A stretch of DNA of 64,000 bases from Rhizobium sp. Root482 (lineage in GTDB: Bacteria > Pseudomonadota > Alphaproteobacteria > Rhizobiales > Rhizobiaceae), in NCBI RefSeq assembly GCF_001426565.1, contig NZ_LMFA01000001.1, forward strand, positions 643,287 to 707,286. The letters run 5' to 3'. Made by a program: the position numbers and the translations under genes. Position 1 is the first letter of the stretch. Each line of letters begins with the position of its first letter. Shown here one piece after another: positions 57,674-64,000 of this stretch. Under the pieces are notes generated by a model, which worked only from the letters and a program-made list of their open reading frames with translations, was not told where the DNA came from and did no database searches.

Positions 57674-58395
57674 CAGGGCTCACCGCCCACAGCCAGGATG
57701 TTCCAATATTGCATGTCCTGGACGAAGCTTACATTGACCCGCTCATTGCCATTGATGTTGGCGCCATTGTCCATGCCGCGATCGTCGGCAAGATTGCAGA
57801 GGCACGTCGGCAGATCGAATTCCAGGCTGGCGCCGGCTGGAATAGTCGCCACCACGCTCGGGCTTACGCGCATCGTCCAGACATCACCGTCGACATCGAG
57901 CACCTGCCCGGTTCGATAGAGCGCATGATTGTAGCTGAAAAGCACCCCCGCAAGATCGTCCTCGGCATTGATGATCCGCAGCATGATTGTCGTTGCACCA
58001 ATAGCAACCGCCTCATGTGCAACGACCGAGATCTCGCCCTGTTCATATTCGGTCTCGTCGGAGAATTCCGTGTCGTCGTCATGCGGCACTTCCGGCGATG
58101 CGATATAGCTGCCGGTGGCGCCGATGCGCGGAGCCGTCTGATGCGACCAGACCGGAATGGCGATGCGGCCCGACGATCCCGACAGGACGTCCTTGATCGC
58201 CTCCCAGGTCCGCAACTGGGCGCGGCTGTGAAGCAGCACGCCGGCATAGTCGATTGACCAATAACCGAGATCCGTGCGGACAGACGGCTTCGCACCGCCG
58301 AGCGACCGGCCGCCTGTCCGCGTGAACGGGACAAGGTTGGGCCGGACTTCGGCGGGGATCAACAGATCGTGCGGCCAGACGGGGATCACGCTCAT
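57673..58395 (-). CDS. Phage distal-tail-like protein (GTA gp12 position)
   Basis: 240 residues starting MSVIPVWPHDLLIPAEVRPN. Beta-rich with a central acidic loop (DDDTEFSDETEYEQGE). The start overlaps the tape-measure stop by one base. Position directly after the tape measure suggests the distal tail protein that joins tube and hub. Family not firmly recognised. Confidence 0.65.
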   Translation of the reverse strand: MSVIPVWPHDLLIPAEVRPNLVPFTRTGGRSLGGAKPSVRTDLGYWSIDYAGVLLHSRAQLRTWEAIKDVLSGSSGRIAIPVWSHQTAPRIGATGSYIASPEVPHDDDTEFSDETEYEQGEISVVAHEAVAIGATTIMLRIINAEDDLAGVLFSYNHALYRTGQVLDVDGDVWTMRVSPSVVATIPAGASLEFDLPTCLCNLADDRGMDNGANINGNERVNVSFVQDMQYWNILAVGGEP

Positions 58396-60668
58396 CAGCT
58401 ATTCCGATAATCTCCGCCTGCCTTGGCGGTCTGGTGATGGGCGACGGTCGGCATGACGTTGCGGTTGGCCTGGCCGACGATGCTGGGAGCGGCCTTGGAC
58501 ACTCGGCCGTCCGAGATTTCCTCAACACGCACGTCAAAGTACGGGGATGGGATGACATGCACCTGCATCTCACCTCGTCCACCATCCAGCGTTTGCCCAG
58601 GCTTTGTGATATCGACCCGCTCATTTGGGGATTTTCGAAACGCTACAACCTGACTATCTATGCCGCCGGTGCCACCGGGCATGATTGTGCCGCCTCGCGC
58701 AAACCCGAACAGGCCGCCGACGAGGCTGGAGAGGAAACCCCCAATCCCGCCACCACCACCGCCAAAGGAAGATGTGAGACCCTGCAGGGCGATATCGGCA
58801 AACTTGCCGACGACATCGGACAGCACATCGGACCATTCCTTGGTGCCCTTGATCGCTCCAGCGATGGATGATCCGAGACCGGAAAAGGCATTCGTCGAAG
58901 AGGAACCAACCTGCTTGACCGCAGTTTCCGCGCCCTTCATTGCCGTGGTGATGCCATCGGAAGCAGTCTGCGCGACCCCGACAACGGCAGCTGTTTGGCC
59001 TTCCATGCCGATCCCGAGACCCTGCATGATGTTCGTGCCAATCTCTGCCATGACGCGAGACGGCGAATGGATATCAAAGAAGCCGGTGAAGCTATCCTTG
59101 ATGCTGGACGCGATCCCGGTGACGTTGGCCTTGAGGCCTTCCCACTTCGCCTGGATACCCTGCCACAACCCGTCGATGATTTGCCCGCCGATGGTGAGCA
59201 TCTGTCCGGGCAGTGCGGCGAATGCAGCCGCAAAGTCCAAAACGAACTGCCCGACCTTCGCAGTGAGTTCGGAGAACTTCGCCGGAAGCGTCTCAAGGAG
59301 GCCGGCGCCAATCTGGACCATCGCCTCGTTGAACTTTACGAACACCTCCCAGGCACGCTGAATTTCAGGCCAGAAGGCTATAACGGCCGCCGTGATGGCA
59401 GCGATGCCGGCGACAGCCGCAGCGATCGGTAGCCCAATGGCGGCAATGGCTGTAACTAGCGTTCCGATAACGACAACAACCGGACCGATGATCGCGACCA
59501 GGCCAGCGACGATCGTTCCCCATTTCAGGATTTCCGGACTGGTCTTGGCGAGCTTGGTCATCCATTCGGCCAGCTTCGTGACGAAAGCCGTGATCGTTTC
59601 CAGCAGCCCGCTATCGGCGATCGCCAGCTTCAACTCGTCGAAAGCGCCGGCGAGCTTCTCCAACTCGCCATTGAAGCCCTTCATCCGGGCAGCGGCCTGT
59701 TCGTCGGCAATGCCTTTCCTGTTGATGGCTTCCACCATCGTATTGATGCCGGCCGCACCCTCATTGCCCAGGGCGACCGCCGTGCGCAGCGCGTCCGTGC
59801 CGAATATCGTATTCAGAGCGTCGTTTCGCGCCTCGTCGCTCAGCCCGGCGAGCGCGACCTTCAGCTGCTCGGCAATATCAGGCAGGGCCTTCATCTTGCC
59901 GCTGGCGTCGAAGAATTCCAGCCCCAACTTTTCGATGGCGGCCGCGGCACCATCACTCTGCGGCACGAGCCGCAGCAGGAAGGTCTTGAAGGACGTGCCG
60001 GCATCGGAGCCCGAGTTGAACACGTCCGACGTGGCGGCAATCGCCGCATTGAATTCCGTCAGGTCGACACCGAGAGACCCGGCCACGCCGCCGGCCTGCC
60101 CGATCGCCTGGGCATAGTCCTCGAAACCGAACTGCGACTGCAGTGTGACGCCGGTGATCTGGTCGACGATCGGCGCGAGGTCTTTCGCCTGTTTGCCGAA
60201 CTGCGCCATGATATTGGTAGCGACATCGGCAGACTTGGACAGATCGCCGCCAGTTGCCTCCGACAGCTTGATCGCGGCTTCCGCCGCACCGCCCAGGATT
60301 TGCTCGGCCGTCAGCCCGTTCTTGGCCAGCATCTCCAGCATGTCGGCAGATTCCGACGCTGACTTCGTCGTCGTGCGGCCGAGATCTCGGGCAAGGGTTT
60401 CCAGCGCCTCGAACTGCGCACCGGTCGAACCGGTGGCAGCGCCGACGCGGTTCATGGCCGCTTCGAAGTCGCCGGCGGTCTTCACCGTCAGCGCACCAAA
60501 GCCGACGATCGGAGCCGTCAGATACATCGACATGGACTTGCCGATGTTCTGCATCGAGCTGCCGATGCCCTTGAGGCTTTTCATGGCATCGGCAAGGCCC
60601 TTGTCAAAGGCTGCCGTGTCGATGCCGAGGTTCACCCTCAGACTACCGATGACTGCACTACCGGCCAT
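58395..60668 (-). CDS. Phage tail tape measure protein
   Basis: 757 residues with the TP901-type core: LRVNLGIDTAAFDKGLADAM near the N terminus, then VGAATGSTGAQFEALETLA and IMAQFGKQAKDLAPI. Four hydrophobic segments cluster at about 385-460 (VVVIGTLVTAIAAIGLPIAA), as in tape measures that enter the host membrane. The Gly-rich stretch near 690 precedes the C-terminal domain. At about 0.15 nm per residue the tail would be near 110 nm long. Confidence 0.92.
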   Translation of the reverse strand: MAGSAVIGSLRVNLGIDTAAFDKGLADAMKSLKGIGSSMQNIGKSMSMYLTAPIVGFGALTVKTAGDFEAAMNRVGAATGSTGAQFEALETLARDLGRTTTKSASESADMLEMLAKNGLTAEQILGGAAEAAIKLSEATGGDLSKSADVATNIMAQFGKQAKDLAPIVDQITGVTLQSQFGFEDYAQAIGQAGGVAGSLGVDLTEFNAAIAATSDVFNSGSDAGTSFKTFLLRLVPQSDGAAAAIEKLGLEFFDASGKMKALPDIAEQLKVALAGLSDEARNDALNTIFGTDALRTAVALGNEGAAGINTMVEAINRKGIADEQAAARMKGFNGELEKLAGAFDELKLAIADSGLLETITAFVTKLAEWMTKLAKTSPEILKWGTIVAGLVAIIGPVVVVIGTLVTAIAAIGLPIAAAVAGIAAITAAVIAFWPEIQRAWEVFVKFNEAMVQIGAGLLETLPAKFSELTAKVGQFVLDFAAAFAALPGQMLTIGGQIIDGLWQGIQAKWEGLKANVTGIASSIKDSFTGFFDIHSPSRVMAEIGTNIMQGLGIGMEGQTAAVVGVAQTASDGITTAMKGAETAVKQVGSSSTNAFSGLGSSIAGAIKGTKEWSDVLSDVVGKFADIALQGLTSSFGGGGGGIGGFLSSLVGGLFGFARGGTIMPGGTGGIDSQVVAFRKSPNERVDITKPGQTLDGGRGEMQVHVIPSPYFDVRVEEISDGRVSKAAPSIVGQANRNVMPTVAHHQTAKAGGDYRNS

Positions 60669-60932
60669 TCAGCTTTTCCTTTTTCGAGATCCCAACCAGG
60701 ACCGCGTGATCGCTTCGATTTCGGCGGCATTCATCGGCCGCTTCTCCGGCGCGAAGGTGAGGTCTGCCAACTTCGGCATCTTCTTCTGCCGGGACAGCGC
60801 CTCGATGTGCCAGACCATCCATGCCCGGTCGTTGTGTTCTCGCTTGAGACGGCTTGCCGCCCCGTCGAGGATCACGCCGATTTCTCTCAGCGTGAGGCGC
60901 CAGAAATGCGAAGGATCTTGACCGCTTTCCAC
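60669..60932 (-). CDS. Second tail assembly chaperone (gp10.1/gpT-like), possibly frameshift-expressed
   Basis: 87 residues if started at GTG 60932, but no Shine-Dalgarno precedes it. The frame is open back to at least 61001 in the -1 frame of the upstream chaperone gene. The sequence (HFWRLTLREIGVILDGAASR, WMVWHIEALSRQKKMPKLAD) fits the short protein between chaperone and tape measure in GTA-like tails. It may be made as a fusion by -1 slippage, as gpG-gpGT is in lambda-type phages. Confidence 0.7.
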   Translation of the reverse strand: MESGQDPSHFWRLTLREIGVILDGAASRLKREHNDRAWMVWHIEALSRQKKMPKLADLTFAPEKRPMNAAEIEAITRSWLGSRKRKS

Positions 60933-60958
60933 CCATGACTTGAGCAGACGATGCGGGT

Positions 60959-61312
60959 TCAGTCCTTCGCCTTCTGAGGGCGCGCCGTGTCTTTCGCCCC
61001 CGATGGCGCCGGGAAGGCAAGCTGAAAGGCCTGGCCGATGGCGGGCATGATGTTGGAAATGCCGGCTTCGGAGATCAGTTCGCCGGCCGATTTCAGGTCG
61101 ACTTCCGAATGATGGTCACGCAGGGCCGCCCACACCAACGAGCGAACCGTTGCAATCCTCATTTCTTCCGGCTTGCCGAGACCCGCCGCGATCTTGGCGA
61201 CAGGCTGTCCCATCTCTTCCTCAAGCTCGCAGAGAGCATTGATGGAAAAGCTGAGGGTGTAAGCCTTGTCGCCAGCCTGGAGCGCGACGGAGCCGCGTAG
61301 AGGGTTTGCCAT
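60959..61312 (-). CDS. Tail assembly chaperone, GTA gp10-like
   Basis: 117 residues. LRGSVALQAGDKAYTLSFSI and NALCELEEEMGQPVAKIAAG are characteristic of the GTA_gp10 family. It should coat the tape measure during tail tube assembly. Its ATG directly follows the tail tube stop (TAA then ATG). A run of five G near its 3' end may allow the -1 shift into the next frame. Confidence 0.85.
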   Translation of the reverse strand: MANPLRGSVALQAGDKAYTLSFSINALCELEEEMGQPVAKIAAGLGKPEEMRIATVRSLVWAALRDHHSEVDLKSAGELISEAGISNIMPAIGQAFQLAFPAPSGAKDTARPQKAKD

Positions 61313-61741
61313 TTACGCGGCCTCTCCCCAGGTATCCTCGCCGGAGACCGCGACGGTGATGGTGGCCGTCATCTTGTCATCAAGTGGGATGTCTTTTTCA
61401 TAACCGGTGAGGGCAGCGTCATAAGAGACGGTAACACCGTTCGGGAACTCGATTTCGTGCTGCTCGACAGCGCCCGACGCCATCAGTCGGCGCAGCAGTT
61501 CGTCAGTCCCGTTGCCCGGCACCCAATTGATTTCGAACGATGCCTCGCCGGTATCGATCAGGCCGGCGATATATTCGCGCCGGCGGCCGGGGCTCTGCAT
61601 ATGCGTGGCGTCGATCCGATCGGCGGTCGCAGCGCCGGGCGTCACATTGATAACTTCGGCAATCTCGACGAAGGCCGGAACGGTGAGGGTGGAATCCCAG
61701 ATGCGATATTTGGTGTTATACCCAATCATGGCAGTGGTCAT
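61313..61741 (-). CDS. Major tail tube protein
   Basis: 142 residues. IDATHMQSPGRRREYIAGLI and ASFEINWVPGN, with a beta-rich ending TATITVAVSGED, match the HK97/GTA-type major tail protein family. It polymerises into hexameric rings of the tube. Short intergenic spacing on both sides places it in the late operon. Confidence 0.88.
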   Translation of the reverse strand: MTTAMIGYNTKYRIWDSTLTVPAFVEIAEVINVTPGAATADRIDATHMQSPGRRREYIAGLIDTGEASFEINWVPGNGTDELLRRLMASGAVEQHEIEFPNGVTVSYDAALTGYEKDIPLDDKMTATITVAVSGEDTWGEAA

Positions 61742-61751
61742 GGGAACTCTC

Positions 61752-62141
61752 CTATGAGGCTTGGTGGTGGATGAGAAAATCGACGGACGTTCGGAAAAGA
61801 GTGGTCACCTCCCCCGCGTCCGCCGCCGGGAAATCACGTTGTGAATCGAGAAACATGCCTTGGAAGATCCCGCCGGAATAACCGGAGAGGACAGCGATCA
61901 ATGCCGAGGACGCCCGCTTCGTCGAGGTGTAGGTTTCGCCATAGACATCCGCCTGCACCCGGCTAGCGACATGATCGGACGCGCCGGTCATGTGATAGGT
62001 CGGCACGCCGTCGATGCGCTGCAGAACGATGTAAGGCCGGTTCGCATCGCTCTGCGGCTTGCGGCCCCAGTTGATCCGATTGCCGACAATCGCGGTCAAA
62101 GGCGCGGCGCCAAGCAGTAGCGCGGTCAATGCTGGTTCCAT
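61752..62141 (-). CDS. Tail terminator protein (DUF3168/GTA gp8-like)
   Basis: 129 residues from the ATG opening MEPALTALLLGAAPL, two bases after the upstream stop; a start six codons earlier is possible. INWGRKPQSDANRPYIVLQR is typical of the DUF3168 tail terminator family, which caps the tube and joins it to the head. Confidence 0.85.
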   Translation of the reverse strand: MEPALTALLLGAAPLTAIVGNRINWGRKPQSDANRPYIVLQRIDGVPTYHMTGASDHVASRVQADVYGETYTSTKRASSALIAVLSGYSGGIFQGMFLDSQRDFPAADAGEVTTLFRTSVDFLIHHQAS

Positions 62142-62143
62142 GG

Positions 62144-62371
62144 CTACGCCTGACCCCATGTCACTTTCACGGAGCCCTCCAGCCTTTCATAGCCCGAAAC
62201 AATCATCTCTCCGTCGTCGTCACATTTGATGCGGATGATAAAACCTTCCTCCTCATCGGCAGTGATGACCTTCTCGATGATCTCGCCGTTGAGAGTAACT
62301 TGGACACCAAAGCTGACGAGCTCGATCCAACGCAAATACCCAGGATCATCTGGTGATGCAGAAACTCTCAT
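62144..62371 (-). CDS. Small acidic phage protein, function unknown
   Basis: 75 residues, acidic, beta-strand rich (WIELVSFGVQVTLNGEIIEK, GFIIRIKCDDDGEMIVSGYE). GGAG lies 7 bases before the ATG. It sits between the gp10-like and terminator genes, an extra gene relative to the common order of GTA-type tails. Confidence 0.65.
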   Translation of the reverse strand: MRVSASPDDPGYLRWIELVSFGVQVTLNGEIIEKVITADEEEGFIIRIKCDDDGEMIVSGYERLEGSVKVTWGQA

Positions 62372-62386
62372 ATCAACTCCCTGAGG

Positions 62387-62836
62387 TTAGCGACGCTTCG
62401 CCGCTTTCTTGGCCAGCCGTGTTGCCGTCTTTTCGATCTCGATCCATGTCAAGTTGGCGATGGTATCGAGCACCTTTTCCTTGTTCTGATCCCAGGCCGG
62501 ACGCATGAACGGCTGCGCCTGGTGGCCCGGACCGGTTCCGAACTCCTGCAGCGGACCGTAAGGATGCGAGCCGGGGCCGATGAACATTTCGACCGGCGAC
62601 TGCTTCTTGTGGAGCTTCTTCTGTCGCTCTGAAAGCTTGGTGCTGACGTCGATGCTCTCGGCCAGATGGCCTTCGTCCTTCGGCGCAAGGGCACGGGCTG
62701 TCCGCGCAACCGGCTCCCCCGCTTCCTTCATCGTCCGGCGCAGAACGGCCTTCGCATTGGCCTGCGGCAATTCCTTCAGCGCCTTCTCAAGATCCTTGAG
62801 ACCGTCAACCCCAACCGTGAAACCGCCACGCGCCAT
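62387..62836 (-). CDS. HK97 gp10-like head-tail/tail component
   Basis: 149 residues from the ATG overlapping the previous stop (TGATG). VGVDGLKDLEKALKELPQA, RTARALAPKDEGHLAESI, and GTGPGHQAQPFMRPAWDQNK are the marks of the HK97-gp10_like family. The family helps complete the head-tail interface. The longer open frame upstream belongs to no gene. Confidence 0.87.
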   Translation of the reverse strand: MARGGFTVGVDGLKDLEKALKELPQANAKAVLRRTMKEAGEPVARTARALAPKDEGHLAESIDVSTKLSERQKKLHKKQSPVEMFIGPGSHPYGPLQEFGTGPGHQAQPFMRPAWDQNKEKVLDTIANLTWIEIEKTATRLAKKAAKRR

Positions 62837-63186
62837 CAGTTGTTCGCCCGCACCGCTGTGAGTTCGATAAACCGGTTGCGCCCGTCGGCCGCTTCCTTGG
62901 TGCCCTTGATGTTCCAGACGTGGCCGTCGTAGCTGATACGATCCAACGGCGTGATCGTCTTCGACAGGGTCGATGACCGGATCGTGAAATGAGCGAGCAG
63001 ATAGGCGCTGATCTGCTCGGCACCCAGCAGCTCGGTCTTGACCACGTCCGAACTGTCCTTCCGCCGAGCCCACAAGGTTGCCAAATCCGACCAGGTCTCG
63101 ACCGGCTCATTGAACTCGTTATTGACCGTCGTCACCCGCTGGATGGTGATGCGGCGATCGAGCTGCTGCGCGGTGATAGACATCAT
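62836..63186 (-). CDS. Phage head closure / head-tail joining protein
   Basis: 116 residues (115 from the second Met). LDRRITIQRVTTVNNEFNEP and ISYDGHVWNIKGTKEAADGR match the phage head-tail joining family (SPP1 gp16/HK97 gp7-like fold). It closes the portal after packaging. Overlaps the connector gene upstream. Confidence 0.87.
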   Translation of the reverse strand: MMSITAQQLDRRITIQRVTTVNNEFNEPVETWSDLATLWARRKDSSDVVKTELLGAEQISAYLLAHFTIRSSTLSKTITPLDRISYDGHVWNIKGTKEAADGRNRFIELTAVRANN

Positions 63187-63764
63187 ATCCTCGGAGGACG
63201 ATATTTGCGGGAAAGCTCACGCTCGAACGCTTTCAGGTGATCGCGGTTGACTGTGGCCGCCTCATCGACCTGCATCTGCACACGGATCTTGATCGCAGTT
63301 TTGATGTCATCGGGCGTCGTTGCCTTGCCATCGACGACGGGCCATCCGCCGACGTAATCCACTGAGATCGGCGCATTCTGATAAAGACTGGACGGGAACC
63401 CATACGCATCGAGGAAACGGACGAAATAGGTTCCGCCGGCGTCTGCATCCAACGAGTAGTTTTCGACCTCTACGGGAGAGGACGTCCCCTCCGCGTCCCG
63501 CCAAGCGATGGAGGTAATGGTTTGCACCGGACGAAGCGGCAGACACATGCTTCGCTCGAAACACCGGAAGCGAGCGCGCCAGGTCTGTTCGACGAGCAGT
63601 ATTCCCAAGATGCCGTTCCATCCCTCGTAGTGAGAAACGGCGGACTTGATGGCGCTCTCGATCTCGCTGTCGAGGTCGATGCTGTCGGTCCGGATAGCGA
63701 GTTTCGCCTCCGCAACGGTAACGGGAAGGACCGTGGCGGGCGTGACGAGTGTCGGTCGGAACAT
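63183..63764 (-). CDS. Head-tail connector protein (phiE125 gp8/HK97 gp6-like)
   Basis: 193 residues. VTVAEAKLAIRTDSIDLDSE and IESAIKSAVSHYEGW near the N terminus, then PVQTITSIAWRDAEG and ISVDYVGGW, match the adaptor family that binds under the portal. It marks the boundary between head and tail modules; head genes should lie beyond the right window edge. Confidence 0.87.
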   Translation of the reverse strand: MFRPTLVTPATVLPVTVAEAKLAIRTDSIDLDSEIESAIKSAVSHYEGWNGILGILLVEQTWRARFRCFERSMCLPLRPVQTITSIAWRDAEGTSSPVEVENYSLDADAGGTYFVRFLDAYGFPSSLYQNAPISVDYVGGWPVVDGKATTPDDIKTAIKIRVQMQVDEAATVNRDHLKAFERELSRKYRPPRI

Positions 63765-63787
63765 AGGTCTGCCTCGATTTGAGCGGA

Positions 63788-63811
63788 GCCGGGCGCCGCA
63801 AAGCGCCCGGC
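63788..63811. other. Stem-loop between head and connector genes
   Basis: A perfect 9-base inverted repeat (GCCGGGCGC and GCGCCCGGC, 6-base loop) lies in the 57-base gap. No clear T-run follows on the minus strand, so it may be an RNA processing or attenuating hairpin rather than a full terminator. Confidence 0.5.
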
Positions 63812-63821
63812 TTTCGGGCGG

Positions 63822-64000
63822 TTACTTCTCGGTCTTCGTGCCGTAGACGCTGAGGTCCAGACCCTGGCCGGCAAAATCGGGGTCAGAAGGATGGCGCTGG
63901 CTCGGATCGTTGAAGTCGCCGCCATTCTGGATCGCCGACGTTCCCGCACGCGGATTGTTCTCGATCGCGGGATGATCGACCGGAATAGCCTTCTTGATCT
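63822..64000 (-). CDS. Partial phage protein at window edge
   Basis: The C-terminal 58 codons are visible, ending in GQGLDLSVYGTKTEK before TAA; the start is beyond the window. Hydrophilic, Asp/Gly/Pro-rich, no motif. Upstream of the connector gene it would lie in the head module, next to the expected major capsid gene. Function not assignable from this fragment. Confidence 0.65.
   Translation of the reverse strand, partial: IKKAIPVDHPAIENNPRAGTSAIQNGGDFNDPSQRHPSDPDFAGQGLDLSVYGTKTEK

Noticed and set aside
60658-61020. 120-codon minus frame across the two chaperone genes
   Set aside because: Third frame, Arg-rich, no similarity; the -1 frame carries the recognisable chaperone sequence.
44520-64000. 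A domesticated gene transfer agent instead of a prophage
   Set aside because: Tail order is GTA-like, but fibre, spanin, endolysin and cargo genes and the terminator fit a phage. Absence of integrase in the window is explained by the right-hand cut.

Overview
The window reads as a chromosome or large replicon of a GC-rich alphaproteobacterium of the Rhizobiales, most likely Rhizobiaceae. Three things point there. Two promoters match the EcfG general-stress consensus (GGAAC-N16-CGTT). One operator matches the alphaproteobacterial LexA box (GAAC-N7-GAAC). The gene families are typical: amino acid:[carrier protein] ligase, UdgX, KpsC-like capsule genes and a GTA-like prophage tail module. No rRNA, complete tRNA, transposase, integrase or CRISPR array was seen.

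Layout. 1-4300 (+): end of a haem-copper oxidase operon, with a subunit I-III fusion cut by the window edge, a small membrane protein, a CtaG-like assembly factor and a triheme cytochrome c. 4356-12378 (-): two hybrid histidine kinases in one operon, the upstream one 2108 residues long with 11 nearly identical 92-residue HAMP-type repeats. 12553-13724 (-): small overlapping membrane or hydrophilic genes. 13999-30201: a large exopolysaccharide locus with GT4, GH5, a Wzy-like polymerase, a Wzz-like co-polymerase with a decayed kinase domain, a Wzx-like flippase, GT2 and a two-domain alpha/beta hydrolase. Set inside it is a + strand operon of carrier protein, acyl-CoA-dehydrogenase-like flavoprotein, class-II-synthetase-like amino acid:[CP] ligase, DUF1839-type protein and a GH2 protein. 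This suggests that an activated amino acid is made, possibly oxidised, and used to decorate the polymer.

30312-38067: housekeeping and stress genes (exonuclease III, glycogen synthase, UdgX, small EcfG-driven genes, a truncated GFA gene) followed by capsule genes (acyltransferase, KpsC-like). 38302-41130: a 942-residue fusion of a CDP-glycerol-glycerophosphotransferase-like half and a KpsS/KpsC-like half. 41131-43431: lower-GC island-like DNA with an 18-base tRNA-3'-end-like fragment, a membrane protein, and a LexA-box-preceded group of three small genes. 43506-44501: a galE-type epimerase.

44520-64000 (-): the left part of a siphovirus-type prophage, read right to left as head-tail connector, tail, tail fibre and lysis genes, ending at a strong terminator. 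The tail module follows the order of the Rhodobacter gene transfer agent. Two features stand out. A tail-fibre-position protein carries a PhoD-like phosphodiesterase domain. A block of cargo genes on the opposite strand (46.6-51.0 kb) encodes a Stealth-type sugar-phosphate transferase, a GSCFA protein and an SGNH-like protein, suggesting lysogenic conversion of the cell surface. The lysis cassette includes an out-of-frame overlapping spanin pair. Functional names rest on motifs read by eye; no database search was possible.
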